NCBI GenBank assembly: GCA_022563195.1
Contig: JADFNV010000004.1
Location: 1 to 64,000 of the forward strand
DNA length: 64,000 nt
From: Pseudomonadota bacterium
GTDB lineage: Bacteria > Pseudomonadota > Gammaproteobacteria > Steroidobacterales > Woeseiaceae
Direction of reading: 5' to 3'
Made by a program: the position numbers and the translations under genes. Shown piece after piece: positions 18,928 to 27,109 of this stretch. Every line of letters begins with the position of its first letter. Positions within the stretch are counted from its first letter, which is position 1. A model generated the notes under the pieces. That model made no database searches. It was given only the letters and a program-made list of their open reading frames with translations, and was not told the DNA's origin.

Positions 18928-19658
18928 ATACCGATACCATACTCAAGACAGTACACATTACGAAGAAATTCGGTGAACTCGCCGCGGTAGATGATCTGAG
19001 TTTTGAGGTACAAAGAGGTCAGGTCTACGGCATCGCAGGGCCAAACGGTGCCGGCAAATCTACTCTGTATGACCTGATCACCGGCAATTACAGTTATGCA
19101 GGCAAGATTGAATTCGACGGCCACGACATCAGCCGCCTGCGCCCCTACCAGATTGCTAAACGGGGCATAGCCCGGACCTTTCAAATTCCTCATACTTTTC
19201 CTAGCCTGACGGTGGAAAAAAGTATCTGTGTGGGGAGTCGGTTCGGCTCTAGTGAGGGACTGGATCTGGATCATGTGGACGAGCTTATCGATTTCCTCGG
19301 ACTGGAATCGGAGCGCGCGAAAGAAACCACGCGCCTGAACCTGCTGGATAAAAAGAAATTACAGATAGGCGCCGCCCTTGCGACCAAACCAAAAATGCTC
19401 ATGCTGGATGAGCCTATGGCTGGCTCCAATGCGATTGAGATCAAAGACCTCATGGATGTGATTCGAAGAATCAATGAAAAGCTAGGTATCACTATAATTA
19501 TCATCGAACATTTTATGAAAGTGCTCACCGAGCTCACAGAGAAATTATTAATCATCGAATCCGGACGTTTGATTTGTTGTGACGCGCCAGAGATCGCGAT
19601 TAGCGATCCAAAGGTTATCGAGTGTTATCTGGGTGAGGCCTTTGTTGCAGGTCAATGA
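18924..19658 (+). CDS. LivG-type ABC transporter ATP-binding protein
   Basis: One of two ATPases of a branched-chain-amino-acid-type (HAAT) importer, 244 residues. Walker A is GPNGAGKST (about 37-45), the LivG-type region [16 protein letters not shown] follows, and Walker B is [11 protein letters not shown]. The ABC signature is degenerate ([15 protein letters not shown] instead of a YGxQRRLE-like or LSGGQ form), and the usual Gly after the D-loop Ala is followed by Ser. The C-terminal [10 protein letters not shown] is the H-loop region. TTG 18924 overlaps the GMC stop with GGAG upstream. It forms one operon with livF/H/M/K-like genes. Confidence 0.88.
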   Translation: MNTDTILKTVHITKKFGELAAVDDLSFEVQRGQVYGIAGPNGAGKSTLYDLITGNYSYAGKIEFDGHDISRLRPYQIAKRGIARTFQIPHTFPSLTVEKSICVGSRFGSSEGLDLDHVDELIDFLGLESERAKETTRLNLLDKKKLQIGAALATKPKMLMLDEPMAGSNAIEIKDLMDVIRRINEKLGITIIIIEHFMKVLTELTEKLLIIESGRLICCDAPEIAISDPKVIECYLGEAFVAGQ

Positions 19659-20346
19659 ATTAAGCGCTTATTACGGCGAGTCGCAAATTTTAAGAGACAT
19701 CTCCCTGACAGTGGAGCAGGGCCAGATTGTGGTCATGCTGGGTCCGAATGGCCACGGTAAGAGCACACTCCTAAAATCGATCTGCGGACTGGTGCAGAAC
19801 GTGAACGGGAAGATCACGTATAAAGACCAAGAAATCAATGGCTTAACGACTGAAAAGATCGTCAATTTGGGTGTTACCTACATTGCTGAGAACCGCGAAC
19901 TCTTTCCACATATGTCCGTGTTGGACAATCTCAGTTTAGGTGCCTACTCAAAGAACGCCCGGGCGACAGAAACAGACAACCTGCAAAAGGTGTTCGAACT
20001 TTTTCCGCGACTGCAGGATCGGGAAAAGCAGCTTGCCTCCACCATGAGTGGCGGCGAAGCTCGAATGCTGGCCATCGCCAGGGGCCTGATGTCCAATGCC
20101 GATTTCCTGTGCATTGACGAACCGTCAATCGGACTGCAACCCAGCCTCTTGCATGAGCTTTTCAATATCATCAAAGAAATTAATCGGCAAGGTACGACGA
20201 TTTTGTTGGTGGAACAAAATATTCCCGAGATTATCGACTTGGCCGACAAGATCTATGTCATGGAGGAAGGCCATATTTCCTTTGCAGGAAGTAAAGACGA
20301 TGCTTTGAGCGACGAACATTTGAAAGAAATTTTTTTAGGCTTGTAG
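19642..20346 (+). CDS. LivF-type ABC transporter ATP-binding protein
   Basis: Second ATPase of the HAAT importer, about 234 residues. [17 protein letters not shown] is the typical LivF N-terminus. Walker A is GPNGHGKST, the signature is TMSGGEARMLAIARGL, and Walker B is FLCIDEPSIGL. The family start pattern points to TTG 19642 (or TTG 19645), with GGTGAGG just upstream inside the 3' end of the livG-like gene, so the two genes overlap by 17 bases. Longer starts upstream run through the previous gene and are rejected. Confidence 0.88.
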   Translation: MLQVNELSAYYGESQILRDISLTVEQGQIVVMLGPNGHGKSTLLKSICGLVQNVNGKITYKDQEINGLTTEKIVNLGVTYIAENRELFPHMSVLDNLSLGAYSKNARATETDNLQKVFELFPRLQDREKQLASTMSGGEARMLAIARGLMSNADFLCIDEPSIGLQPSLLHELFNIIKEINRQGTTILLVEQNIPEIIDLADKIYVMEEGHISFAGSKDDALSDEHLKEIFLGL

Positions 20347-20352
20347 CTCGCG

Positions 20353-21228
20353 ATGTTTGTAGAAGTCATTGACGTCATTATCAGCGGCCTCCTAACAGCG
20401 TCTGTCTATGCGTTGATGGCGGTTGGTTTAACGCTCGTCTATGGCGTAACCAAGGTCTTTAATTTCGCCTACGGGTCGCTCTATAACCTGGGCGGCTATA
20501 TTGCCTGGGTGTTGTTAACCGTGGTCGGGGTTTTCGGCGGTTACCTTACCGTATTTATTTTAGCCATCCCTATGCTATTAGTTGTCGGCTACCTGTTGGA
20601 AAAGACGCTGGTCGCGCCACTCAGAAAGCGATCGGACTGGGAGGTCAAAGTCATGATGATGACCTTGGGCCTGTCCATACTGATCGATGCGCTTTACGTT
20701 GCTGCATTTGGCGGGCGCATGAAGTCCCTGCCCCCAATCGTGGATGGATATAGCGAAATCTACGGAGTCATACTTTCCAATCAGGATATCGTCGTCTTCG
20801 TCGTGTCGGTAGTCGGTATTCTCTTGCTCGCGTGGTTTCTCAATAACACCCGCATGGGGTTGGCCGTGCAAGCGGTGGCGCAAAATCCGGTCGGTTCTCA
20901 GATCGTGGGCATCCCCAAAGATCGGGTTTTTGCCGCTACCTTTGCAATCTCAACGGTCATGGTAGGTATTGGCGGAATCCTGCTGAGTCAAAAATACTTT
21001 GTTAATCCAGCCGAGGGATCCAACATCATGATCAAAGCCTGGGTTATCACCGCGTTCGGCGGTATGGGTTCTATTCGTGGCAGTCTGTATGCGGCGTTAA
21101 TTGTGGGGATGCTTGAGGCGTTTGTGGGTTGGACCATCGGCTTGAGCTATACGATGATCGTACTGTTTATCGTCTTAATAGCGACTTTGGTCGTACGGCC
21201 TCAAGGCCTGATGGGCAAAGGAGCCTAG
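20353..21228 (+). CDS. LivH-type ABC transporter permease
   Basis: 291-residue inner-membrane permease with eight helices. It has the hallmark N-terminus SGLLTASVYALMAVGLTLVYG and the loop motif NTRMGLAVQAVAQNP, which contacts the ATPase, and ends in the LivH pattern RPQGLMGKGA. It forms the translocation channel with the LivM-like protein. It starts six bases after the livF-like stop and is followed by the livM-like start two bases after its own stop. Confidence 0.92.
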   Translation: MFVEVIDVIISGLLTASVYALMAVGLTLVYGVTKVFNFAYGSLYNLGGYIAWVLLTVVGVFGGYLTVFILAIPMLLVVGYLLEKTLVAPLRKRSDWEVKVMMMTLGLSILIDALYVAAFGGRMKSLPPIVDGYSEIYGVILSNQDIVVFVVSVVGILLLAWFLNNTRMGLAVQAVAQNPVGSQIVGIPKDRVFAATFAISTVMVGIGGILLSQKYFVNPAEGSNIMIKAWVITAFGGMGSIRGSLYAALIVGMLEAFVGWTIGLSYTMIVLFIVLIATLVVRPQGLMGKGA

Positions 21229-21230
21229 TC

Positions 21231-22208
21231 TTGAGTTGGCAGCGCATGGCCGCAATGTTGGCCGTTATTTTTTCTGTGGTAGCGATACTCCCGCTGTTCG
21301 TTGGCGACATACGTTTCGTTATGCACATCCTGATCATGTGTCTGATATGGACTGTAGTCGCGTCCTGCTGGGACGTCATCATGGGATTTGCCGGCATCTT
21401 CTCCTTTGGTCAGGTAGCGTTTTTTGTCATAGGCGCCTACGCGTCGGCGATTCTATCGGTCAGTCTCGATATTCCCCCGGTTTACGCCATGTTCCTGGCA
21501 GCTGCCATAACGGCAGGTATCGGTATTTTGATCGGCTTACCTTGTCTCAGGCTGGCAGGGCCCTACGTGGCGCTATTGACGTTCGGTATTTTTATGACCT
21601 TGCAACCGTTGTTGAGAGGCAGTATTGGGTTGGCCATAGGCTCCGCTGGATCTCGTGGCCTGCTCACGATCCCGCCCATCGAACTGTTTGGTTTTACTTT
21701 CAGTTCCGCCGAGCTGGTACCCATGTTCTATTTCACGTTGTTGCTAACGATTATCTGTTCCGCCGTCATCGTTGTCGTGCTCAAGTCTTACTGGGGTACT
21801 GCCTTTCTGGCATTGAAAGATTCTGAAGAATTTGCCGTCAGCCTGGGAGTGAGCCCTATCAAGTACAAATTAATGGTGTTCGCGCTGACCTCTTTTCTGA
21901 CTGGCCTGATCGGAGGTCTTTATGCGCATTATGTCGGCGTTCTGTCCACGCGCATGGTAAGCCTGGACATCCTGGTCATGTTGATGGTCATGATGGTGAT
22001 CGGCGGTATCGGTCAATACCCGGGTGTCGTCCTCGGCGCGTTTATTACTGTCACCCTCAACGAACTCCTTGCGCCGTTGGGACCCTATCGACTTATCGCA
22101 ATGGGTGGAATGGTAGTAATCTTGGTGCTGTTACTGCCTGACGGCATCATGGGTGTGTTTCGAAAACTTTCCTTTGCACGCCTGAAAACCAAGAAGAGGT
22201 CACAGTGA
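21231..22208 (+). CDS. LivM-type ABC transporter permease
   Basis: 325-residue permease, partner of the LivH-like protein. WDVIMGFAGIFSFGQVAFFVIGAYASA and GLPCLRLAGPYVALLTF are LivM hallmarks, and LKDSEEFAVSLGVSPIKYKL is the ATPase-coupling loop. GGIGQYPGVVLGAF closes the transmembrane part. TTG 21231 has AAAGGAG at good spacing, inside the end of the previous gene. Longer frames upstream overlap the LivH gene and are rejected. Confidence 0.9.
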   Translation: MSWQRMAAMLAVIFSVVAILPLFVGDIRFVMHILIMCLIWTVVASCWDVIMGFAGIFSFGQVAFFVIGAYASAILSVSLDIPPVYAMFLAAAITAGIGILIGLPCLRLAGPYVALLTFGIFMTLQPLLRGSIGLAIGSAGSRGLLTIPPIELFGFTFSSAELVPMFYFTLLLTIICSAVIVVVLKSYWGTAFLALKDSEEFAVSLGVSPIKYKLMVFALTSFLTGLIGGLYAHYVGVLSTRMVSLDILVMLMVMMVIGGIGQYPGVVLGAFITVTLNELLAPLGPYRLIAMGGMVVILVLLLPDGIMGVFRKLSFARLKTKKRSQ

Positions 22209-23422
22209 AGAAGAGACGATTATCAGCGATTGCCACACTCTTGGCATTTCTATCGTCATCATTATTTGCGGCGGACACCATTGGAGTTGGCGTGCCGTTA
22301 CCGCAGACCGGTACCTATGTTGCCGCGGGAGACGACTACTTTAAGGGCATCAAGATGGCCATCGACGAGCTCAATGAGTCGGGTGGTTTGCTCGGTAAGC
22401 AGCTGGAGATCATCCGCTACGACTCCAAGGAATTTTCCGCCGAGGTCGTGATGCAAGGCGCCGACTACCTGGCAAGCAAAAACGTCGCCTCAGTACATGC
22501 TGGCTGGGCAGGATGGGGGCAAGACGTTCGCGCCTACGGCAAATACGACGCTCCTTTTTTCGCTGACGATGGCTCCCAGGCGGCGGTCGATGTCTTCAAT
22601 GAGGACCGCGAAAAATACAACAACATTTATCAGCTCGGGGATGTCGATAGTCGACAAGCCAACAGCATGTTTCGGGCGCTGATGGCCCTGCCTTATGAGT
22701 ATCCCAATAAGAATGTGGTCATCATCAATACCGATGATGCCTGGGGTGTAGAAATCGCTAATGCCCTCGTGGACGATTTTGAAAAGCATGGCTGGAACGT
22801 GGCCATGCACGAAACGGTGCCCTTCGGTACTCGCGAGTGGGGCTCTATCCTCACCCAGATTCGCCGCATCAAGCCGTCACTGATTCATGTGGAAATTCCC
22901 AGCTCCATGGAGGTCATCACTTTTTTTCGTCAGTTTATCAGACGGCCCAGCAACTCCATCGTCAGCTATGGCTGGAGCATTACGCCGCGGGAAGTTGTAG
23001 ACATATTGGGTGTAAGCGCTGATGGCATCATCGGTGAGATGCCCGCTTCTATCCCTATACCCGAGGCACCGAACCCGCAAGCCCAGGCTTGGCTGAATCG
23101 ATACTTCGAACTCTATGGGCATCAAGTGCCCGCGGGCTCCTTTGCTACGTATACCGGGGTGATGGCGTGGGCCGATGCAGTCAGGAACGTGGGTGACGCC
23201 TATGATTTCGAGGCCGTAAACAAGCATCTGATAGAGGTTGGCTACGAAGGATTGCTGGGCCGTATCACATGGGACGATGAGCATGTCCTGCGCATACAAC
23301 CTTCTGCGCCGGTATCTCACTACCAGGTGCAAGGGGGAGAGTTGGTCACCATCTTTACGGATCCGCCCATCACGCCCTATAAAGACTATCGCTTTATAGT
23401 ACCAAGATGGATTCGCCAGTAG
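22205..23422 (+). CDS. ABC transporter periplasmic substrate-binding protein (HAAT family)
   Basis: 405-residue periplasmic binding protein of the LivK/UrtA fold. The first 22 residues are a signal peptide (IATLLAFLSSSLFA). GVGVPLPQTGTYVAAGDDYFKG and AIDELNESGGLLGKQLE are the typical first lobe. The protein is closer in organisation to urea/amide-type binders than to LivJ. It fixes the specificity of the importer but the ligand cannot be read from sequence. Its association with a choline-dehydrogenase-like enzyme argues against plain branched-chain amino acids. GTG 22205 overlaps the livM-like stop (GTGA). It is last in the operon. Confidence 0.88.
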   Translation: MKKRRLSAIATLLAFLSSSLFAADTIGVGVPLPQTGTYVAAGDDYFKGIKMAIDELNESGGLLGKQLEIIRYDSKEFSAEVVMQGADYLASKNVASVHAGWAGWGQDVRAYGKYDAPFFADDGSQAAVDVFNEDREKYNNIYQLGDVDSRQANSMFRALMALPYEYPNKNVVIINTDDAWGVEIANALVDDFEKHGWNVAMHETVPFGTREWGSILTQIRRIKPSLIHVEIPSSMEVITFFRQFIRRPSNSIVSYGWSITPREVVDILGVSADGIIGEMPASIPIPEAPNPQAQAWLNRYFELYGHQVPAGSFATYTGVMAWADAVRNVGDAYDFEAVNKHLIEVGYEGLLGRITWDDEHVLRIQPSAPVSHYQVQGGELVTIFTDPPITPYKDYRFIVPRWIRQ

Positions 23423-23433
23423 GACGAGCTCGA

Positions 23434-24519
23434 TCAGTGATCGAATACGATAACGCTGCGAGCAAATTCACCGCGTTTCATTTCCTCGAAAGCATCATTG
23501 ATTTGCTCTATTGGAATACGTTTCGCGATCATCTGGTCAAGGTGTAAATCTCCGTTTAGATAGAAATCAACGAAGCGGGGCATATCGACCCTGAACGCGT
23601 TGGATCCCATATTCGAACCCTGTAATTTCCGGTCGTCCAACAAATCGACGGCATCAACCTCGATCATCTGTCCTTCGGGCACCATGCCAATGATGGTGGC
23701 AACACCTGAGGGCCGCAGCATGCGAAACGCCTGCTCTGCCGTTGCCTTTAATCCCAAAGCCTCGAAAGAGTATTCAACACCACCCGAAGTAAGCGCCTTG
23801 ATTTGCGCGACAGGATCCCCTTCAGTGGCGTTAATTACATCGGTCGCGCCTAACTGCCTGGCAATCTCGAGTTTGGACTCCTTGATGTCCACGGCAATGA
23901 TGCGTCCGGCACCCGCGATGGCGGCGCCATTAATCGCCGACAGCCCGATTCCCCCACAGCCGATAATGGCAACGGTGCTGCCCACCTCGATTTGTGCCGT
24001 GTGGATCACCGCACCAAAACCCGTAACGACTGCGCAACCGATGAGCGCCGCGCGATCCAGGGGCATGTCTTCACGAATCTTTACCAGTGCATGCTCGTGA
24101 ATGAGCATTTGCTCCGCAAATGCAGAAAGGTTGTAGTACTGGTTGATATTTTTGCCCGACTGCGTAATACGCGAAGGCTCATTTTCTTCACGAGCAGTTT
24201 CCGAGTTCTTACAGATGTAAGGCCTGCCCGTAACACAATAATCGCAGTGGCCGCAGAAAACGGATAGACAGGTGATCACATGGTCTCCGGGTTGCACGTA
24301 GCGCACCTGTTCGCCAACGAGCTCCACGATGCCGGCAGATTCGTGACCCAGAATCACTGGCATTGGATGGCTGTAGTTCCCATCGATGTAGTGCAAGTCG
24401 GAACGGCAAACGCCACAAGCAGCGGTTCTTACGAGTACTTCGTGCCCCTTCGGTTTATCTATTTGCACTTCTTCAATACTGAGTGGCTTGCCGATTTCCC
24501 GGAGTACGGCTGCTTTCAT
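23434..24519 (-). CDS. Zinc-dependent alcohol dehydrogenase (class III-like)
   Basis: About 361-residue medium-chain dehydrogenase. Catalytic zinc ligands are in CGVCRSDLHY (Cys), LGHESAG (His-Glu) and the Cys of LIGCAVVTGFGAV. Structural zinc cysteines are in CGHCDYCVTGRPYIC. GCGGIGLSAINGA is the NAD-binding glycine motif, followed by VDIKESKL whose Asp predicts NAD. This is the arrangement of S-(hydroxymethyl)-thiol/aryl-alcohol type ADHs. ATG 24519 has GGAG seven bases upstream. It converges on the ABC operon and could carry the alcohol or aldehyde made by the GMC enzyme one step further, which is inference. Confidence 0.88.
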   Translation of the reverse strand: MKAAVLREIGKPLSIEEVQIDKPKGHEVLVRTAACGVCRSDLHYIDGNYSHPMPVILGHESAGIVELVGEQVRYVQPGDHVITCLSVFCGHCDYCVTGRPYICKNSETAREENEPSRITQSGKNINQYYNLSAFAEQMLIHEHALVKIREDMPLDRAALIGCAVVTGFGAVIHTAQIEVGSTVAIIGCGGIGLSAINGAAIAGAGRIIAVDIKESKLEIARQLGATDVINATEGDPVAQIKALTSGGVEYSFEALGLKATAEQAFRMLRPSGVATIIGMVPEGQMIEVDAVDLLDDRKLQGSNMGSNAFRVDMPRFVDFYLNGDLHLDQMIAKRIPIEQINDAFEEMKRGEFARSVIVFDH

Positions 24520-24584
24520 CGTTTTCTCCAACGAGTCATAAGTCGAGAGCAGATAAAGAGGGACTGTCTCTCACTGATAGTCGT

Positions 24585-24652
24585 TTATCAATGCGCGTAG
24601 TCTAGTTATCAATGCGTGGTGACGCCAGAATTCCGTGATAGTCAGATATAAT
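24585..24652 (+). promoter_or_regulatory. Promoter with paired direct repeats upstream of TauD-like gene
   Basis: A perfect -10 box TATAAT (24647-24652) has no recognisable -35 box. Upstream, TTATCAATGCG occurs twice (24585-24595 and 24606-24616), spaced exactly 21 bases, two helical turns, about 68 and 47 bases before the expected start near 24659. This is the layout of an activator-dependent promoter. The repeats also sit between the divergent ADH and dioxygenase genes and could control both. Confidence 0.5.
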
Positions 24653-24686
24653 TCGCGGCAATCCTCGACAGACAGCGCTGGTTGCG

Positions 24687-25535
24687 ATGGGAAACACTTT
24701 GAAAATAAATCCGATTACCACCGTTATCGGCGCCGAAATCAGCGGCATCGACTTGTCGCAGACATTGGATTCGGAGATTCAGGATCAGATCTATAACGCC
24801 CTGATGCAACATCTCGTGTTGTTCTTTCGAGGTCAGGACCTGTCACCACAGGCGCAATTCGATTTTGCGACTACGTTCGGAACGCCGGTGGAACCGCATC
24901 CAATTTACCCACACCTGCCTGGGTATGATCGTGTCGTCTTGCTGGAGAACGATGGCGATCGACCACCCGATACGGATGACTGGCACACGGACCTGACTTT
25001 CCAGCCGCAGCCGCCATTTCTATCTGTATTGCACGCCATCGACGTCCCGGAGATCGGCGGCGATACCTTGTGGGCAAACATGTATGCGGCCTATGATTCA
25101 CTGCCTGCAGATCTGCAGGCGCTGGTCACGAAATCGACCGCCGTGCATGACATGGGTGCGTTCCGCGATAACTATCTCGGGGACAATGCCGATGTCGAGG
25201 CCTTGAACGCGGCAATGGCCAGCATTGGGTCGGCGGTACACCCGATGGCGCCCGTACATCCGGTGACCGGCAAGCGCTTGCTGTTTGTGAATCGATCCTT
25301 CACGCAATGTGTGACTGGCGTACTCAAAGTCGAAAGTGACAGGCTACTGCAATACCTGTTCAGCCATATTGATTCGCCGAGTCTGCAGGTTCGATTTCGG
25401 TGGCAAAAGGGATCGGTAGCCATCTGGGATAACCGGACGACACAGCACTTCGCGGTCGCCGATTATCTTCCCGCCTATCGTCGGATGCACCGCGTCATTA
25501 TTCAAACCGACCGTCGCGTTGGCGAAAAGCATTGA
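24687..25535 (+). CDS. TauD/TfdA family 2-oxoglutarate dioxygenase
   Basis: 282-residue soluble iron(II)/2OG dioxygenase, standard length. Iron ligands are DDWHTDLTF (His-x-Asp, about residues 98-106) and TTQHFAVADY (distal His, about 252), and the 2OG-binding Arg is in RRMHRV. The N-terminus GAEISGIDLSQ and VLFFRGQ are family hallmarks. Members release sulfite from taurine, or cleave ethers, alkylsulfates and herbicide side chains, by hydroxylation. Its substrate here is unknown. It is divergent from the zinc ADH and sits at the edge of the catabolic island, so it may initiate degradation of a related compound. Confidence 0.9.
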   Translation: MGNTLKINPITTVIGAEISGIDLSQTLDSEIQDQIYNALMQHLVLFFRGQDLSPQAQFDFATTFGTPVEPHPIYPHLPGYDRVVLLENDGDRPPDTDDWHTDLTFQPQPPFLSVLHAIDVPEIGGDTLWANMYAAYDSLPADLQALVTKSTAVHDMGAFRDNYLGDNADVEALNAAMASIGSAVHPMAPVHPVTGKRLLFVNRSFTQCVTGVLKVESDRLLQYLFSHIDSPSLQVRFRWQKGSVAIWDNRTTQHFAVADYLPAYRRMHRVIIQTDRRVGEKH

Positions 25536-25708
25536 TTTCATTTCGCCCGATAAACACAAGCCTGTAAGTGATTATGGTTCGTCGTTGGCTCTCAGGCCCG
25601 CAAGCAAGCATGACAATCGTAAAGGGCCAGCTCGGGAAACATCCCATCACCTTCGAAGCGACGATTGCAATCTGGCAGGTCACAGCATGGCCCCCTCATG
25701 CATTCTGG

Positions 25709-27055
25709 CTACATGACTCCATAGGCCAGCATTGCATCTGCGACTTTTACAAAGCCGGCGACGTTGGCGCCGTGCACGTAATCGACCTTGTCACCGGTCT
25801 CACCATATTCAACGCAGCGCTCGTGAATATCAGCCATGATTTCGCGCAGGCGCTCATTCAATTCATCACGCGACCACGACAATCGCATGCTGTTCTGTGT
25901 CATCTCCAGCCCCGACACCGCAACGCCGCCCGCATTTGCTGCTTTGCTCGGTGCGAACAGAGTCGATGTCTCCTGAAATACATCGATACCGGCCTGCACG
26001 GTGGGCATGTTGGCGCCCTCGGCCATGGCGATGCAGCCGTTCTTGACGAGTTCCCTGGCATCGTCCTCGCTGACTTCATTCTGGGTCGCACAGGGGAAAG
26101 CCAGGTCGGCGGCGATGCCCCAGGGTCGTTTCCCGGCATGAAAATCGACGCCGTACTCTTTCGCGTACTCGGCAAGCGAACCGCGGCGCACGGTCTTGAG
26201 CTCCTTGACGAAATCGAGTTTCTCAGTGGAAAACCCGTCGGGATCGTGAACACAACCCGAGGAATCGGACATCGTCAGGACCTTCGCGCCGAGTGCGTTG
26301 AGTTTCTCAACCGTATATTGGGCGACATTGCCGGCACCGGAAACGAGCGCAGTCTTGCCATCGATGTCCTCGCCGTGGTGTTTGAGCATGTCCTCCATCA
26401 TGTAGACACAGCCGTAGCCGGTCGCTTCCACTCGAATCTCGCTGCCACCGAACGCCAGCCCTTTGCCGGTAAGAACGCCGGTGAACTGGTTCGAGAGGCG
26501 TTTGTACTGACCGAACAGGTAACTGACTTCACGCGCGCCGACACCGATATCGCCGGCCGGAACGTCGGTGAACGGCCCGATATGGCGATAGAGTTCGCTC
26601 ATGAACGACTGACAGAAACGCATGACTTCGCGATCGGACTTGCCCTTGGGATTGAAGTCGGAACCGCCTTTGCCGCCGCCCATCGGCAGTCCGGTCAGGC
26701 TGTTCTTGAAAGTCTGTTCGAAGCCTAGAAATTTGAAGACGGCCAGCGTGACGTCTTTATGAAATCGAAGCCCGCCCTTGTAAGGACCGATCGCGTTGCA
26801 CCATTGCACCCGGTAGCCGCGGTTGACGCGTATGTTGCCCGCATCATCTTCCCAGCCGACGCGAAAAATAATGACGCGATCTGGTTCCGAGAGGCGCTCA
26901 AGAATCCTAGCCTGCTTGTAATCCGGTCGTGTATTCAGAAACGGAATGATGCTGGTCGCGACTTCGCGCACGGCCTGGTGAAAAACTTCTTCGCCAGGAT
27001 TCCTGCGGATCAGACCCGCCATGAATTCCTCCAGTTCAGTCTGCTCGTTACTCAT
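25709..27055 (-). CDS. gdhA: NADP-specific glutamate dehydrogenase
   Basis: Catalyses reductive amination of 2-oxoglutarate to glutamate. From ATG 27055 the protein has 448 residues, essentially the length of hexameric E. coli GdhA. QWCNAIGPYKGGLRFH and FKNSLTGLPMGGGKGGSDFNPKG hold the substrate lysines. SGAGNVAQYTVEKL is the nucleotide-binding motif, with Ser at the end of the second strand (LTMSDSSG), consistent with NADP. The C-terminus GANVAGFVKVADAML is canonical. The frame continues upstream to 27109 but those codons precede the family start. It lies 54 bases downstream of the CHASE2 remnant. Confidence 0.95.
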   Translation of the reverse strand: MSNEQTELEEFMAGLIRRNPGEEVFHQAVREVATSIIPFLNTRPDYKQARILERLSEPDRVIIFRVGWEDDAGNIRVNRGYRVQWCNAIGPYKGGLRFHKDVTLAVFKFLGFEQTFKNSLTGLPMGGGKGGSDFNPKGKSDREVMRFCQSFMSELYRHIGPFTDVPAGDIGVGAREVSYLFGQYKRLSNQFTGVLTGKGLAFGGSEIRVEATGYGCVYMMEDMLKHHGEDIDGKTALVSGAGNVAQYTVEKLNALGAKVLTMSDSSGCVHDPDGFSTEKLDFVKELKTVRRGSLAEYAKEYGVDFHAGKRPWGIAADLAFPCATQNEVSEDDARELVKNGCIAMAEGANMPTVQAGIDVFQETSTLFAPSKAANAGGVAVSGLEMTQNSMRLSWSRDELNERLREIMADIHERCVEYGETGDKVDYVHGANVAGFVKVADAMLAYGVM

Positions 27056-27109
27056 AATCTCACCTGCGCGTCTACCGGGTCGCCGAAAGCCAACGCACCG
27101 GATATCCAT

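Noticed and set aside
23430-23444. Perfect 7-bp inverted repeat TCGATCA/TGATCGA at the end of the ABC operon
   Set aside because: The one-base loop and lack of a T-run make a terminator unlikely, and it lies within the ADH coding end.
25568-26728. 386-codon plus-strand frame
   Set aside because: Antisense to gdhA, whose protein is unmistakable. No ribosome site or family feature.
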